From a virus: a stretch of DNA of 64,000 bases. The translations under genes were made by a program, and so were the position numbers. The stretch is taken from positions 89,456-153,455 of the IMG/VR virus record IMGVR_UViG_3300049434_000014; one strand, given 5' to 3'. The notes beneath the pieces are model-generated. The model saw nothing but the letters and a program-made list of their open reading frames with translations. It made no database searches and had not been told where the DNA came from. Below, in pieces: positions 50,312 to 60,437 of this stretch; position 1 is the stretch's first letter, and each line of letters begins with the position of its first letter.

Positions 50312-50503
50312 GTGACGTCTGTACTTTCTGCTGACTATGTGTCAGAAGCTTTACGAGCTTTCAGTACCGATTTAGGGTACGCGGTTCAGTTGGTTACTCC
50401 GATTCCAGTCCCTCGAAAACCTGCCCCATTACCTACTCGGGTACTTTGGGGATCACCTCCACGTTTTGTGCCTGCCGTCGTCTTGGGTAGGACTGATCAC
50501 TAG
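50312..50503 (+). CDS. Small Pro-rich hypothetical protein
   Basis: 63 residues; helical start, Pro/Arg-rich middle. GTG 50312 is preferred to GTG 50306 for spacing from GCGAGG. Its last codons contain the promoter-like string GGGTAGGAC for the helicase gene. No family. Confidence 0.55.
   Translation: MTSVLSADYVSEALRAFSTDLGYAVQLVTPIPVPRKPAPLPTRVLWGSPPRFVPAVVLGRTDH
50485..50493 (+). promoter_or_regulatory. GGGTAGGAC promoter element
   Basis: TAGGAC (50488-50493) about 45 bases before GTG 50539. Here, with GGAGG in the leader, the element cannot be a ribosome site, which supports the promoter reading. Confidence 0.5.
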
Positions 50504-50538
50504 TCCGGCTTTGACGTGCGAAGTTGTGGAGGATCTCG

Positions 50539-52197
50539 GTGGCGTCGGCTTTAGATCTTGTCAATCAGGAGGCTCTTGCCCAGGCCGCTGAGCGTGCTCG
50601 TGTCGCCCACGATGTAACACTGCCGAATCTTCGTTACTGGAATGCGGCGCCGTGTTCAGCCCATGTTGAGTTGGGTGAACCACAGCAAGACTGCCGCCGC
50701 TGCGGTGTGCTAGTGCTGCGTCATCAGCGGGTCGCTGTGAGCTGGATGTTCCTTATCCGTACTGGCTTGCTTGCCGATCAGGTAGGGCTCGGTAAGACTG
50801 TAATGGTCAACGGCCTTTTGGCTATGTTGCACCAGGCTGGTGAAATGGATTCACGGCGTGGCGGTGGGCGCGCTCTGATCGTGTGTCGTCCTGCAGCGTT
50901 GGATCAGTGGCAAGACCAGCTTCGTCGGATGGTGCCTTCGCTGTCGTCTGTGATTGTTACGGGTACGCAGCGAGAGCGTAGTGATGCGTGGGCTAATCCG
51001 TGGGATGTCGCTTTCATTGGCCATCAGGCTTATCTGCGCGATGTCGAGCAAGTAACTGGTATGGGTATTCATCATCTGATTGTCGACGATGTCGATCCTA
51101 TTCGAGATACGGATAACAAGACTGCGTGGGCTGTTAAGCGAATGGCTACGCGCATCCCTCGCGCCATTCTTACGACTGCTTCTCCGTTGCAGAAGAATCT
51201 CGAGGAGTTGTACGCGGTCTTCGACTGTCTTGGTAAGGCTCGTCCTCTCTTTGGAGATATTAACGCTTTCCGTCGACGTTACATGCGTCGGGAGAAGGTG
51301 ACATTTTATACTCCCGGAGGCAAGAAACGTACGAAGATGAAGACGGTTGGTTACCGTAACATCGATGAGTTCAAGGCGAAGATTGCGCCGTGGTCTTTGC
51401 GTCGCGGGCCTGATGATGTCGAGGGCCTGGATCTTCCTTCGGTGATGCCTAACCCTGTGTATCTGGATCTGCATCCTGCGCAGCGTGATCGTTACGATGA
51501 GCTTGCGCGTGGCGTACTTCAGATGACGCGTAATGGTTTGACTACGGTTAAGCGTGTCGCCGCGTCTGCGAAGATGGTTGCTGCAGCTCACATCTGTGAG
51601 AGTTTGGCGATTCTCGACGGTGTGGATGGACCGCAGTCGTCGGTAAAGTTCGACTGGATTGTCAATCAGCTATTGGGTGACTGGGCAGGTGAGACTGAGA
51701 ATTCAGAGCCTGAGAAGGCTGTGGTGTTCATTCACTACAAGCTTGGTCTCGAATCCCTTGCTTCACGGCTAAATACACACGGCATTGGTAATGTCCGGGT
51801 GTGGGGCAACGAGCGTGATCCGAAGGTTCGGCGTGAGGCCAAGGAGCGGTTTTGGGATGATCCGACGTGTCGCGTTCTGTTGGGCACGTCGGCTATTGAG
51901 CAAAGTCTAGATTTGCAGTGTGCTCGCCATGAGATCAATGTGGATCGACTTCCTAATCCTCAGCGTATGACGCAGTTGGCTGGTCGGATTCGTCGCGGTG
52001 GATCTAAGTTTAAGACTGTGTTTGTGCATAACTTGATTGCTGTGGATACTCATGAGCAGCGGATTGTTCTGTCAAATGAGACAGAGGCTGCTCTTTCTAC
52101 GGCGGTGTGGGATGAAGACGATCCTCTGCATACTCCGCTGTCGCCTGCTCGGATGATGCAGCTTATTGCCCCTTCGGTAGGTAGGCGCGTGGCGTAG
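50539..52197 (+). CDS. SNF2-family DNA helicase/translocase
   Basis: 552 residues from GTG 50539 (GGAGG six bases upstream). Walker A DQVGLGKT (80-87), a DEAH-box equivalent IVDDVD (181-186), TTASPLQ motif III region and helicase C motifs near 400-500 (FIHYKLGLE, SAIEQSLDLQ, QLAGRIRRGG). An N-terminal CRRC pair (52-55) may bind zinc. It is shorter than cellular SNF2 enzymes but complete. Likely role: replication or recombination, or removing proteins from DNA. Confidence 0.85.
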   Translation: MASALDLVNQEALAQAAERARVAHDVTLPNLRYWNAAPCSAHVELGEPQQDCRRCGVLVLRHQRVAVSWMFLIRTGLLADQVGLGKTVMVNGLLAMLHQAGEMDSRRGGGRALIVCRPAALDQWQDQLRRMVPSLSSVIVTGTQRERSDAWANPWDVAFIGHQAYLRDVEQVTGMGIHHLIVDDVDPIRDTDNKTAWAVKRMATRIPRAILTTASPLQKNLEELYAVFDCLGKARPLFGDINAFRRRYMRREKVTFYTPGGKKRTKMKTVGYRNIDEFKAKIAPWSLRRGPDDVEGLDLPSVMPNPVYLDLHPAQRDRYDELARGVLQMTRNGLTTVKRVAASAKMVAAAHICESLAILDGVDGPQSSVKFDWIVNQLLGDWAGETENSEPEKAVVFIHYKLGLESLASRLNTHGIGNVRVWGNERDPKVRREAKERFWDDPTCRVLLGTSAIEQSLDLQCARHEINVDRLPNPQRMTQLAGRIRRGGSKFKTVFVHNLIAVDTHEQRIVLSNETEAALSTAVWDEDDPLHTPLSPARMMQLIAPSVGRRVA

Positions 52198-52202
52198 ATC
52201 TT

Positions 52203-52212
52203 GGGTAGTACT
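52203..52212 (+). promoter_or_regulatory. GGGTAGTACT promoter
   Basis: TAGTAC (52206-52211) with a second TAGTAC at 52215-52220; leader of about 45 bases with GAAGGGA before ATG 52267. Confidence 0.5.
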
Positions 52213-52266
52213 CCTAGTACATGTGACGCCATTGAGCGCGACGCTTTTTCGAAGGGATCAAGTATT

Positions 52267-54960
52267 ATGGTGGATAGTTCGAGCATTCCGCGTCCAAAGA
52301 CGAATCGGAAGCAGAACTTTGGGTTGGAGATTGCTAGGTACTTTACTTCCCCTGATCGTCATCCTTATGATGAGGTTACGTGGGAGACCACTGATATCGT
52401 TATGACGAATTGGCGGGACGGAAAGGTCAATTTCGAGCAGTGTGGTGTGGAGTTTCCCTCCGATTGGTCGTTGTCTGCACGTCAGATTGTGGCTAGTAAA
52501 TACTTCCGTGGACAGATGGGTACGTCTGAACGAGAGTATTCATTGAAACAGTTGATTGATCGTGTCGTGGATACATATGTCGATAACGGTACTTTGTTTG
52601 GTTACTTTGCTTCTGATAAGCATGCTAACATCTTCAGTGATGAATTAAAGTACATGCTCTTGCACCAGATGTTCGCATTCAATTCTCCGGTGTGGTTCAA
52701 CATTGGTACGAATGCTCCACAACAGGTGTCGGCGTGTTTCCTTCTCTCTGTAGATGATGACATGCATTCGATCCTAAATTGGATCACTGAAGAGGGCATG
52801 ATCTTCAAAGGTGGATCTGGCTCGGGTGTGAACCTTTCGAGGTTGCGCGGGTCGATGGAGTTGCTGTCCTCAGGTGGTACCGCTTCCGGACCGATCAGTT
52901 TCATGCGCGGGGCCGATGCCTCTGCGGGTGCGATCAAGTCTGGCGGGTCGACCAGGCGGGCAGCGAAGTTAGTGTGCCTCGACGTCGATCATCCTGATAT
53001 TCGTGACTTCGTGCGTTTGAAGGTGGAAGAAGAGCGCAAGATCCGAGTCCTCGCCGATGCCGGGTTCGACATGGATCTTGGCGGCAAAGACATGGCATCT
53101 GTGCAGTATCAGAACGCCAACAACTCCATTCGTTTGTCCAACGAGTTTATGCAAGCTGTGGAGAATGGAGATCAGTTCGCGCTGCGGGCTCGCCTGGATG
53201 GTTCGGTGGTAGAGCGTATTGACGCTCGCGAGTTGTTCACTGAGATGGCTGCGTCTGCACACGCATGTGCAGATCCTGGTGTTCAATATGACGACACCAT
53301 TAACGCATGGCATACGTGTCCTGAAGATGGGCGAATTACGACGAGCAATCCATGCAGTGAGTACATGCACTTGGATAACTCGTCTTGCAATCTTGCTAGT
53401 TTGAATCTTTTGATGTTCCGCACCGGACAGGGATTCAATACATCAGCTTTTATTCATGCAGTGGAGTTGGTCATCACTGCAATGGATATCTCGATTTCGT
53501 TTGCTGACTTTCCCACTGACAAGATTGCACAAGTTTCTCGAGCGTATCGTCAGTTGGGTATTGGTTACTGCAATCTCGGTGCTCTTTTGATGTCTCTCGG
53601 CAAAGCATACGATAGTGATGGTGGTCGGGCTTTGGCTGCGTCGATCACTTCGCTGATGTCTGCAGTGGCGTGGCATCGTTCGGCTGAGCTTGCTGGTGAG
53701 GTCGGTTGTTATGACGGCTATCATCGTAATGCTAACGCGCATAATGCAGTAATTAAATATCATCTGGATGCTGCTTTGTCTCCGGTATCTGCTTCCGTGG
53801 ATGCACTTGATAGTCGTATCTCTGGTGCGGCTCTCCAGGTGTGGAGCAAGGCCATCGAGCTAGGTTCGAGTTTCGGATACCGTAATTCCCAAGTGAGTTT
53901 GATTGCTCCTACGGGTACGATCAGTTTCATGATGGATGCGGATACGACTGGTATTGAGCCTGAGTTCGCTCTGGTCAAGCTTAAGAAGCTAGTTGGTGGT
54001 GGGTCGCTGCAGATCGTTAACCAGTCAGTTCCACAGGCTTTGGCTACGCTTGGTTACGATCGATCTGAGATTGATCCCATCATCGAGTATATTGCAGAGC
54101 ATGGAAATGTGATCGGTGCACCGGGATTGGATCCTCAGCATTACGAGGTATTCGATTGTGCTGTTGGTGAGCGCAGTATTGCTTCAATGGGGCATGTTCA
54201 CATGATGGCTGCGGTTCAGCCGTACCTCTGTGGAGCGATCAGTAAGACCATCAACATGCCTGAAGATGCAACGGTGGCAGACATTGAATATGTCTACATG
54301 CAGGGTTGGAAGCTGGGATTGAAGTCTCTTGCTGTCTATCGAGATAATTGTAAGTCTGGTCAGCCACTTACTCACAAGAAGAAGGAGGTTGCTTCTACCG
54401 AGGCCACTCCGCATACGGTTGTTCCGGTTCGCCATAAGCTTCCACCGCGTCGTCCCTCGGTGACCACCTCGATTCATGTAGGCGGTGCCGAGGCTTATCT
54501 GACGGCGTCTCGTTATCCGGACAACGGTGTGGGCGAGATCTTCCTGAAGTTGGGCAAGCAGGGGTCGACCCTCGCGGGTGTGCTGGATGCTCTGTCGATT
54601 GCGATCTCTATTGCTTTGCAGTACGGAGTTCCGCTGTCGACGTTCGTGGAGAAGTTCACGGGCATGCAGTTCGAGCCACGAGGAATGACCAACGATCCTG
54701 AGCTTCCTATGGCTACGTCGTTGTTGGATTACGTGTTCCGTCGCATGGCTTTGGATTATCTCCCGCTCGAGGAGCGGGCTGCGCTTTCGGTGTTCTCAGC
54801 TGCTGAGCGGACTGAAGCAACGGAGGTTCCTGTTGAGGCGTCTCCTGGGCATCGGTTCGATCAGGATGCTCCTTTGTGTTCTAGCTGTGGGATTCACATG
54901 ACACGAGCTGGTGTGTGTTTCGCGTGCAGTTCGTGTGGAAGTACCAGCGGTTGTAGCTAG
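52267..54960 (+). CDS. nrdJ: Class II (B12-dependent) ribonucleotide reductase
   Basis: 897 residues. C157 in SACF, GGSGSGVNLSRLR near 182-194, NPCSEYM with catalytic C363 and E365, a late TGTISFM block and a C-terminal Cys cluster (CSSCG, CFACSSCG) for reduction are typical of NrdJ. It makes deoxyribonucleotides using adenosylcobalamin, so no separate radical-generating subunit is needed. Coenzyme must come from the host. ATG 52267 was chosen by ribosome site over an in-frame TTG at 52201. A strong terminator follows. Confidence 0.92.
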   Translation: MVDSSSIPRPKTNRKQNFGLEIARYFTSPDRHPYDEVTWETTDIVMTNWRDGKVNFEQCGVEFPSDWSLSARQIVASKYFRGQMGTSEREYSLKQLIDRVVDTYVDNGTLFGYFASDKHANIFSDELKYMLLHQMFAFNSPVWFNIGTNAPQQVSACFLLSVDDDMHSILNWITEEGMIFKGGSGSGVNLSRLRGSMELLSSGGTASGPISFMRGADASAGAIKSGGSTRRAAKLVCLDVDHPDIRDFVRLKVEEERKIRVLADAGFDMDLGGKDMASVQYQNANNSIRLSNEFMQAVENGDQFALRARLDGSVVERIDARELFTEMAASAHACADPGVQYDDTINAWHTCPEDGRITTSNPCSEYMHLDNSSCNLASLNLLMFRTGQGFNTSAFIHAVELVITAMDISISFADFPTDKIAQVSRAYRQLGIGYCNLGALLMSLGKAYDSDGGRALAASITSLMSAVAWHRSAELAGEVGCYDGYHRNANAHNAVIKYHLDAALSPVSASVDALDSRISGAALQVWSKAIELGSSFGYRNSQVSLIAPTGTISFMMDADTTGIEPEFALVKLKKLVGGGSLQIVNQSVPQALATLGYDRSEIDPIIEYIAEHGNVIGAPGLDPQHYEVFDCAVGERSIASMGHVHMMAAVQPYLCGAISKTINMPEDATVADIEYVYMQGWKLGLKSLAVYRDNCKSGQPLTHKKKEVASTEATPHTVVPVRHKLPPRRPSVTTSIHVGGAEAYLTASRYPDNGVGEIFLKLGKQGSTLAGVLDALSIAISIALQYGVPLSTFVEKFTGMQFEPRGMTNDPELPMATSLLDYVFRRMALDYLPLEERAALSVFSAAERTEATEVPVEASPGHRFDQDAPLCSSCGIHMTRAGVCFACSSCGSTSGCS

Positions 54961-54972
54961 TCACTTAGTTTC

Positions 54973-55014
54973 GATTACCCGGCACACCAGCCATTCTAGG
55001 TGTGCCGGGTAATC
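54973..55014. terminator. Strong hairpin terminator after nrdJ
   Basis: GATTACCCGGCACACC (54973-54988) with GGTGTGCCGGGTAATC (54999-55014), 16 perfect pairs. Confidence 0.88.
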
Positions 55015-55039
55015 GTGTCTTTCCATAAGGGAGTTGATA

Positions 55040-55807
55040 GTGCTATCACCACAACAGCGTAAGTTGATTGAAGATAGAGTTGGACTGGCTCGCGCTGTAG
55101 GTCATAAAGAGTGGAAGAAGTTATCAGGATACGAACGCGACGAAGTGATCGCGTGGGCTCTGCATGGGTTGGTGTCTGCTGCGGTGCGCTGGCCAGCTTA
55201 TTGCGAAGAGCATGGTTATGAAATGTATACTGAGACTGCTCAGTCTTGGTTCAATACTTATGCGTCGCAGCGGATTCATGGTGCTGTGATTGACGCATTA
55301 CGTTCTTTAGATCCTGCTACGCGACGAGAGCGCGCGATAGTTAAGGACATTATTGCTCACGGTGTGGACTTGTATTCTCCGTGGGATCATGATTCTCCTG
55401 AGTCGATCGCTGCTGCCACGGGCCTGCCTATCGCGGACGTCTCAGCGGCGATCTCAGCGCTCATGCGGGTGCCTCTGAGCCTCGATGAGGCCGTGGAGCT
55501 TGAGCAGGCTCCTGACCCTCGCAACGTCGAAGCTGAGGCGCTGGCGGCTGATCTGGCGGGCCGTGTGGTGGCAGCGGTGTCCGCGCTGCCTCGGCTTCAT
55601 CAGCGTGTATTGATCTTGTCGGTGCATCTCGGCTATTCTGATGTTGAGGTGGCCAAGGCTCTCCCTGAGATCTCGCGGGATCCTGTTATGAGACGCTGGT
55701 CTGTGCAATGGATTGTGTTCCTTCGCAGGCAGGCCCAAGACTCATTGATTGCTACCCTGCGAGCTGAGCTAGATCCGGGTGAGGAATCTTGGGCTGCGAG
55801 CGGGTAG
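55040..55807 (+). CDS. Phage sigma factor
   Basis: 255 residues from GTG 55040 (AAGGGAG upstream). QSWFNTYASQRIHGAVIDAL near residues 68-87 follows sigma region 2 of the FliA/SigB type (helix that melts -10 DNA). Residues about 185-245 with LPRLHQRVLIL and a helix-turn-helix-like stretch fit region 4. It would redirect host RNA polymerase to phage promoters, possibly the TAGGAY elements. Its TAG stop is part of a GGGTAGGAG string that leads into array 5. Confidence 0.75.
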   Translation: MLSPQQRKLIEDRVGLARAVGHKEWKKLSGYERDEVIAWALHGLVSAAVRWPAYCEEHGYEMYTETAQSWFNTYASQRIHGAVIDALRSLDPATRRERAIVKDIIAHGVDLYSPWDHDSPESIAAATGLPIADVSAAISALMRVPLSLDEAVELEQAPDPRNVEAEALAADLAGRVVAAVSALPRLHQRVLILSVHLGYSDVEVAKALPEISRDPVMRRWSVQWIVFLRRQAQDSLIATLRAELDPGEESWAASG

Positions 55808-55810
55808 GAG
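55802..55810 (+). promoter_or_regulatory. GGGTAGGAG element before array 5
   Basis: The same element as at gene starts, but no gene follows for 4.4 kb. If active it would transcribe the array into a long non-coding RNA. Confidence 0.35.
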
Positions 55811-55944
55811 CAAACCAATCCGGGCGGGGCATAGGGATAGCCGGACAGACTTCCCATTACAGGATAATCCAGACATATACCCTATATCTCAACAGTGTAT
55901 GCTAGGATGCTTCATCGGACTCCGGGTCGCCGGATACATCTTGT

Positions 55945-58900
55945 GACTAGTCGAGTGCACTCCCCATCCCTTCTCGTCTCGCGACTAGTCGAGTTCCCGT
56001 CCCGGCACCTCCTGTCGTATCGACTAGTCGCTTACCGTCTCGTCAAGTCAGATCCGTATGACTAGCCGAACCCGTACCGTCCTCGCCGTTTCCAGACCGA
56101 CATGTCTATGCCCTGCTGAGCAGCTCGTGTCTGTCCGACTGTTCTGTCTCGACTTGTCGAGTCGGATCCTCCCGTTCCCGACAAGTCGACTCGGGTCGAT
56201 GCGGTCGACTGTTTTTATGACAAGTCGATACCGTCCAGGTCAGATCAGGTCGACCATTCTCACGACAAGCCGAGATTGTGCCGGGTCCGTCCGGGTCGAC
56301 AAGCCACGTCTTTACCAGTCTTCTCCGTTCGACAGGTCGAGTCATAGCGATTCGTGCGACTCTACTGTTTCGATTCTGCTGTCTCGACTGTATCCTCACG
56401 ACAAGCCGACTCGGGCTCACGTCCCGCCAATATGACTTATCAGTTCGACTGATCAACGCGACAAGTCAAGTCCCCTCGGGTCCATTCGTGTCATTGCGTT
56501 TCGACAAGTCAAGTCGCACCGAGTCTAGTCACGGTGACTATGCTATGCGGGTCAGTACCGTCCCAGACAATTCTGTTCTGTCGACCACGCTATCCGGGTC
56601 AGGGCTAAGCCAAGCGACCGCGCTTGCCTGTTCGTTCCATTTCATTCGACTTCTCACTTACGACTTCTCATGTCTGGGCACGTCATCTCGAGAGACAATC
56701 CAAGTCTGAACACAACAGCTCGACTCAGAAGACAACTCAAGTCACGCCTTGCCCAGTCATCCCCGTGCGACTACTCCTGTCACTGCGAACCAACCCGGTC
56801 CTTACGACTATTCCTTGCATAGCGAAGCACATCGTTTCCTTCTGACTTTGCACTCAGACCATACAGAACGACTTCTCTGTTCGAGACAGTTCGCGGCGAT
56901 TCCTTTCGACTGTTCCCTTTCCTGACAGAGCCAGTCATTTCAATTCACTGCCTTCCCGACGAGTCAGATCCGTTCGCGTCCGGGTCCTGTCTTCTCGTTT
57001 CGACCTGTCCGATCAAATCTGGGCCTGACGGTTCTGTACCGACTCTTTCAACATGACTATTTCAAACAGACTGTTCCAGCCAGGTCAATACGGCGCTCCC
57101 CGACTTATCAGTACGACAAGTCAACTCAAGGCAATGCAGCTCCTCCCCGTTTCCGACTGGCCCAGTCAGGTCAATACAGGGCTCTCTGACGGTTCTGTTC
57201 CGACAAGCCAGCTCACGACAAGTCAAAGCAAGTCAGTTCGGGTCCGTTCGTTTCGACAAGTCCTCTCAGGTCTGATCTCTCCGACAAGCCAGCTCACTGC
57301 GGATCCGTTCGTTTCGACTATTCGGGTGTGGTCACGTCAATGCGGATCGGTATGACTAATCGACTCCTGTCCGATCAGCTCTCTGCCGACTTGCCTTGTC
57401 CAACCCGACTCAGTGCAAGCGACTTGTCCTGACGCGGCGTGTCAGTCCAGCATCGACTATTCTGGTCCTGACGGCCCCGATCATGTCGCCTCGACTTCCC
57501 CTCCCACGCCGGGTCACCTCCCTTCTTTCGACAGTTCGGATCCAGTCACTTCCCATACACTTCGACATGTCCTATCCGTTCGAGTCAGATTCAGATCCTT
57601 ACCGACTACTCCTGTCAGTTTCGATACCGTTCAATCCAAGTCAGTGCGACTACGCATGTCGCGGCGAGTCATTTCCGGGTCAGCTCCGACTCTACGAACC
57701 CGACTGGTCGCGTCTGATCCTTGGCCCTTCCGTTCTTTCCCGACTGGTCAAGACAAGTCCTTTCCCGTCTGTTGACAGGTCAGATCCAGTCATGTCCCTT
57801 CATTGCGACGAGTCTCCGCACTTCGGGTCTGCACGTTCCGACGAGTCTACGCAATTCGATCCCGTACATTTTCGACTGGTCGCATCTGGTCTATGCCATT
57901 TCACGTCGACTAGTCGCACCTGCCCGCTACCTTTCCACGTCGACTGGCCAAGCCGTTGCGGTGACACGTCATTTCAGATCGCCTTCTGCCCCGACACTGC
58001 GAGTCACGTCACTGTCTCTGCGGGCCAGTTCTGATCACTTCGACTATTCGACACGAGCCTTACCGAGTCTGTTCGACTAGACGATCCGTTACCAGTCGCT
58101 ACGACTATATGTTCACGACTATCCGATGCGATCCTTAGCTGATCTAGTCGCTCTGACTACTCGATTCGTTTCGTGTTCTATCCCGACTATGCGAGTCTTC
58201 TCCCATCGAACCGTTCTGACTACTCGATCCATTTCGACGCCGCTTCGTATCTGCCCCGACTACTCGAGCCAATTCTATTCACGTCGACTCAGATGACTGG
58301 CTTATGACAATACAGCCCGCACCGTTTCCCTGCCTCCCCAATCCATGCAGTCCCGACTGCGCGCATCATCTCCATACCCTTCCACTCCCTACATCACTGA
58401 CTGACCAAGTCGAGACACGTCATTTCATCACCGACTGACCAAGTCGGGTCAACTCCACCTCATCTCCGACTCCACGGACCACTTCCCTTCCGTTCGCCAC
58501 GACTCTTTCGATACGATTCTTTTAATACGATTCTTTTAATACGATTCTTTTAATACGATTCTTTTAATACGACTGTTCAGCTCGCCTTCATTGCCACGAC
58601 CATTCCTTTCCCTTCTGACTGTTCATCTCGGTTCATGTCCGTCCATCTCTAGTCGACTACTCTTGCCGGGTCTGTGCTGCTCCGACTACTCCCGTCAGGC
58701 CCGAGCATTTCGCTTACCGACTACTCCGATCCTCCCACGTCCCATCACCTCGGTACGACTGTTTCGTTGCGACTACTCAGGTCACTCCATTCCCCTTCGA
58801 CTACCGACTGTTCGTGTCACGACATTTCCACCCTTATCAAGACGACTCATCATTACGACACGTCGTGGCGAGGCGACACATTCCGCACACGTCTTTTCCG

Positions 58901-60215
58901 ACACGTCATTATCGAGTCGTCTCGACACCGCTTCCCTTCACGTCCGACTCTACGAATCTACACATTCGACCGACCACTTCGGATCCAGTCATGGCTGCCC
59001 CCTTCCGTTCTCTTCCGACAAGTCGCATCGCGTCCTGTACGCTGTCAAGTCACTGCACATGACTAGTCGGCTTCGTTTCGCTGTCTCCCCGTGTCATTTC
59101 CCGTCCGACAAGCCGCAATCAACACGCGTCCCGTCATACCGAGACGACTGGTCAATATGACAAGCCGCTTTCAACTCGCCTACGCGTCATGCCGACAAGT
59201 CGACACGCTTACCATCCATTGCTCTGCCGACCACCCAAGCCTGCCCCCTGCCGCTGCGCCTCGATGCCGACCAAGCGCTTCTTTGCTGTCCGCGCCCGTT
59301 TCGATACCGACCAGCCGCTTCTTTGCCAGTCCGGGTCAGTTCCTTTCCGACTTGTCCCTGCTGATCAGTACAATCCGAGTCGACAAGCCATGCCAATTCA
59401 AATCACTTCACTGTGACAAGTCACGACGGATCCATTCATTTCTGAGCGACAAGTCACGACGATTCCTCCCACTTCTGGTCGACTGTTTCGGTGCGACTAC
59501 CCGTGTCCCTGCATGTCTTGTCAAGTCTTGTCAATGCCGACTATTCGGGTCATGTCTGCGCGCGTCGACAACACCACTCAAGTCCACCGCAGTCGATTCT
59601 ATTCCGACAAGTCAGGTCAAAGCGGGTCAGCTCTCACCGTTACCGACAAGTCAGATCAGGTCGAGTCAGTTCCTATCAATGCGACAAGTCGCATCCCATC
59701 CGTGCGGGTCTGCTCGCCTGCTGACAAGTCACGTCGCTTCCCCTCGCCACGACTCGTCAAATCAAGCCGTGCCATGTCTACTCGTTTCGACAAGCCAGGT
59801 CACAGCAAGTCGGCTCATTGCGACGAGCCAGGTCACGACAAGTCCCCTCCCGTCCGACGAGTCAGAGCCGTACAAGTCCCTTCCTTACCGACTACTCTGG
59901 TCAATACGATTCCAGTCCTGTCGACAAGTCAGATCAGAACGCGCCACCTCATTTCAGCCCGACAAGCCTAATCGGGTCCTGCCATTTCGGTTCAGTGCGA
60001 CTACTCGTCTCGTGTCCCTTCCTGTCATTGCGCTCCCCGTCCGACAAGTCATTTCCGCGTCGACCCAACGCGCTGCGACATGTCAAGTCGGGTGCGCGTC
60101 ATGGCTCTGCACTTCCCTTCCGACTACTCCCGACAAGACCCGTCTGGCCGGTTTCGAGCCGGATCTCTGCGAGCCAATCCGACTGCTCCGTTCGTGACAT
60201 GCCGTTGACGTCTTC
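55945..60215 (+). repeat. GAC-core array 5, 4.3 kb non-coding
   Basis: The largest array. The first cores (55945, 55983, 56022, 56060, 56099, 56137) are 38, 39, 38, 39 and 38 bases apart; then intervals of 12-14, 27-29 and 33-34 appear. In 56461-57480 I count 42 GACNNNYC cores. GACTAGTC dominates at the left end, GACTACTC near 58.1-58.8 kb and GACAAGTC near 59.1-60.1 kb. Flanks are C/T-rich. Open frames of up to 368 codons here are low-complexity Ser/Arg/Pro strings with no ribosome sites, so I read the region as non-coding. 55811-55944 holds no gene. Confidence 0.85.
58511..58569 (+). repeat. 14-bp tandem repeat inside array 5
   Basis: Four exact copies of the 14-mer ATACGATTCTTTTA, preceded by a looser copy and followed by CGACTGTTC. 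It is a local expansion of a unit in which GAC has become GAT. Confidence 0.85.
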
Positions 60216-60234
60216 ACGGGTAAGCCGGTAGGAC
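60205..60234 (+). promoter_or_regulatory. Two-box promoter at the end of array 5
   Basis: TTGACG (60205-60210), 18-base spacer, TAGGAC (60229-60234). This joins the TAGGAC element with a normal -35 box and supports its identity as a -10 element. Confidence 0.6.
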
Positions 60235-60273
60235 GGGGAGGTGACTAACCACAACTGAGCCTCGGAGGCCGTT

Positions 60274-60429
60274 GTGACAGACATGAGCTTGTTTGAGTTA
60301 CAGTTCCCGCTTTGTGGGGAAGAGTTGCACGGTAATCCTGACGAGGTGTTCGCTTGTGTAGAGCTGGAGGGGCACAAGGTGTGGGAGGTTCCGCTGCCGT
60401 GTCGTGATAGCCTGGGTCTGGTGTGGTAG
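60274..60429 (+). CDS. Small acidic hypothetical protein
   Basis: 51 residues from GTG 60274, with CTCGGAGG seven bases upstream. Cys at about 13, 27 and 43, Glu/Leu/Val-rich. First gene after the large array. No family. Confidence 0.6.
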   Translation: MTDMSLFELQFPLCGEELHGNPDEVFACVELEGHKVWEVPLPCRDSLGLVW

Positions 60430-60437
60430 GGGCTCTG

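Noticed and set aside
52215-52226. Leaderless mini-gene ATG-TGA after TAGTAC at 52221
   Set aside because: A start directly followed by a stop encodes nothing; more likely part of the nrdJ leader.
57396-58034. A 212-codon open frame within array 5
   Set aside because: Same reasons; a second overlapping frame of 120 codons in the same stretch shows the effect is compositional.
59091-60197. A 368-codon open frame within array 5
   Set aside because: Ser/Arg/Pro low-complexity product, no ribosome site, GAC units run through it in all frames; long frames arise from the C/T-rich, stop-poor composition.
55945-60215. CRISPR array
   Set aside because: Cores are only about 8-14 bases, degenerate, irregularly spaced and without near-identical repeats of 25-40 bases; no cas genes.
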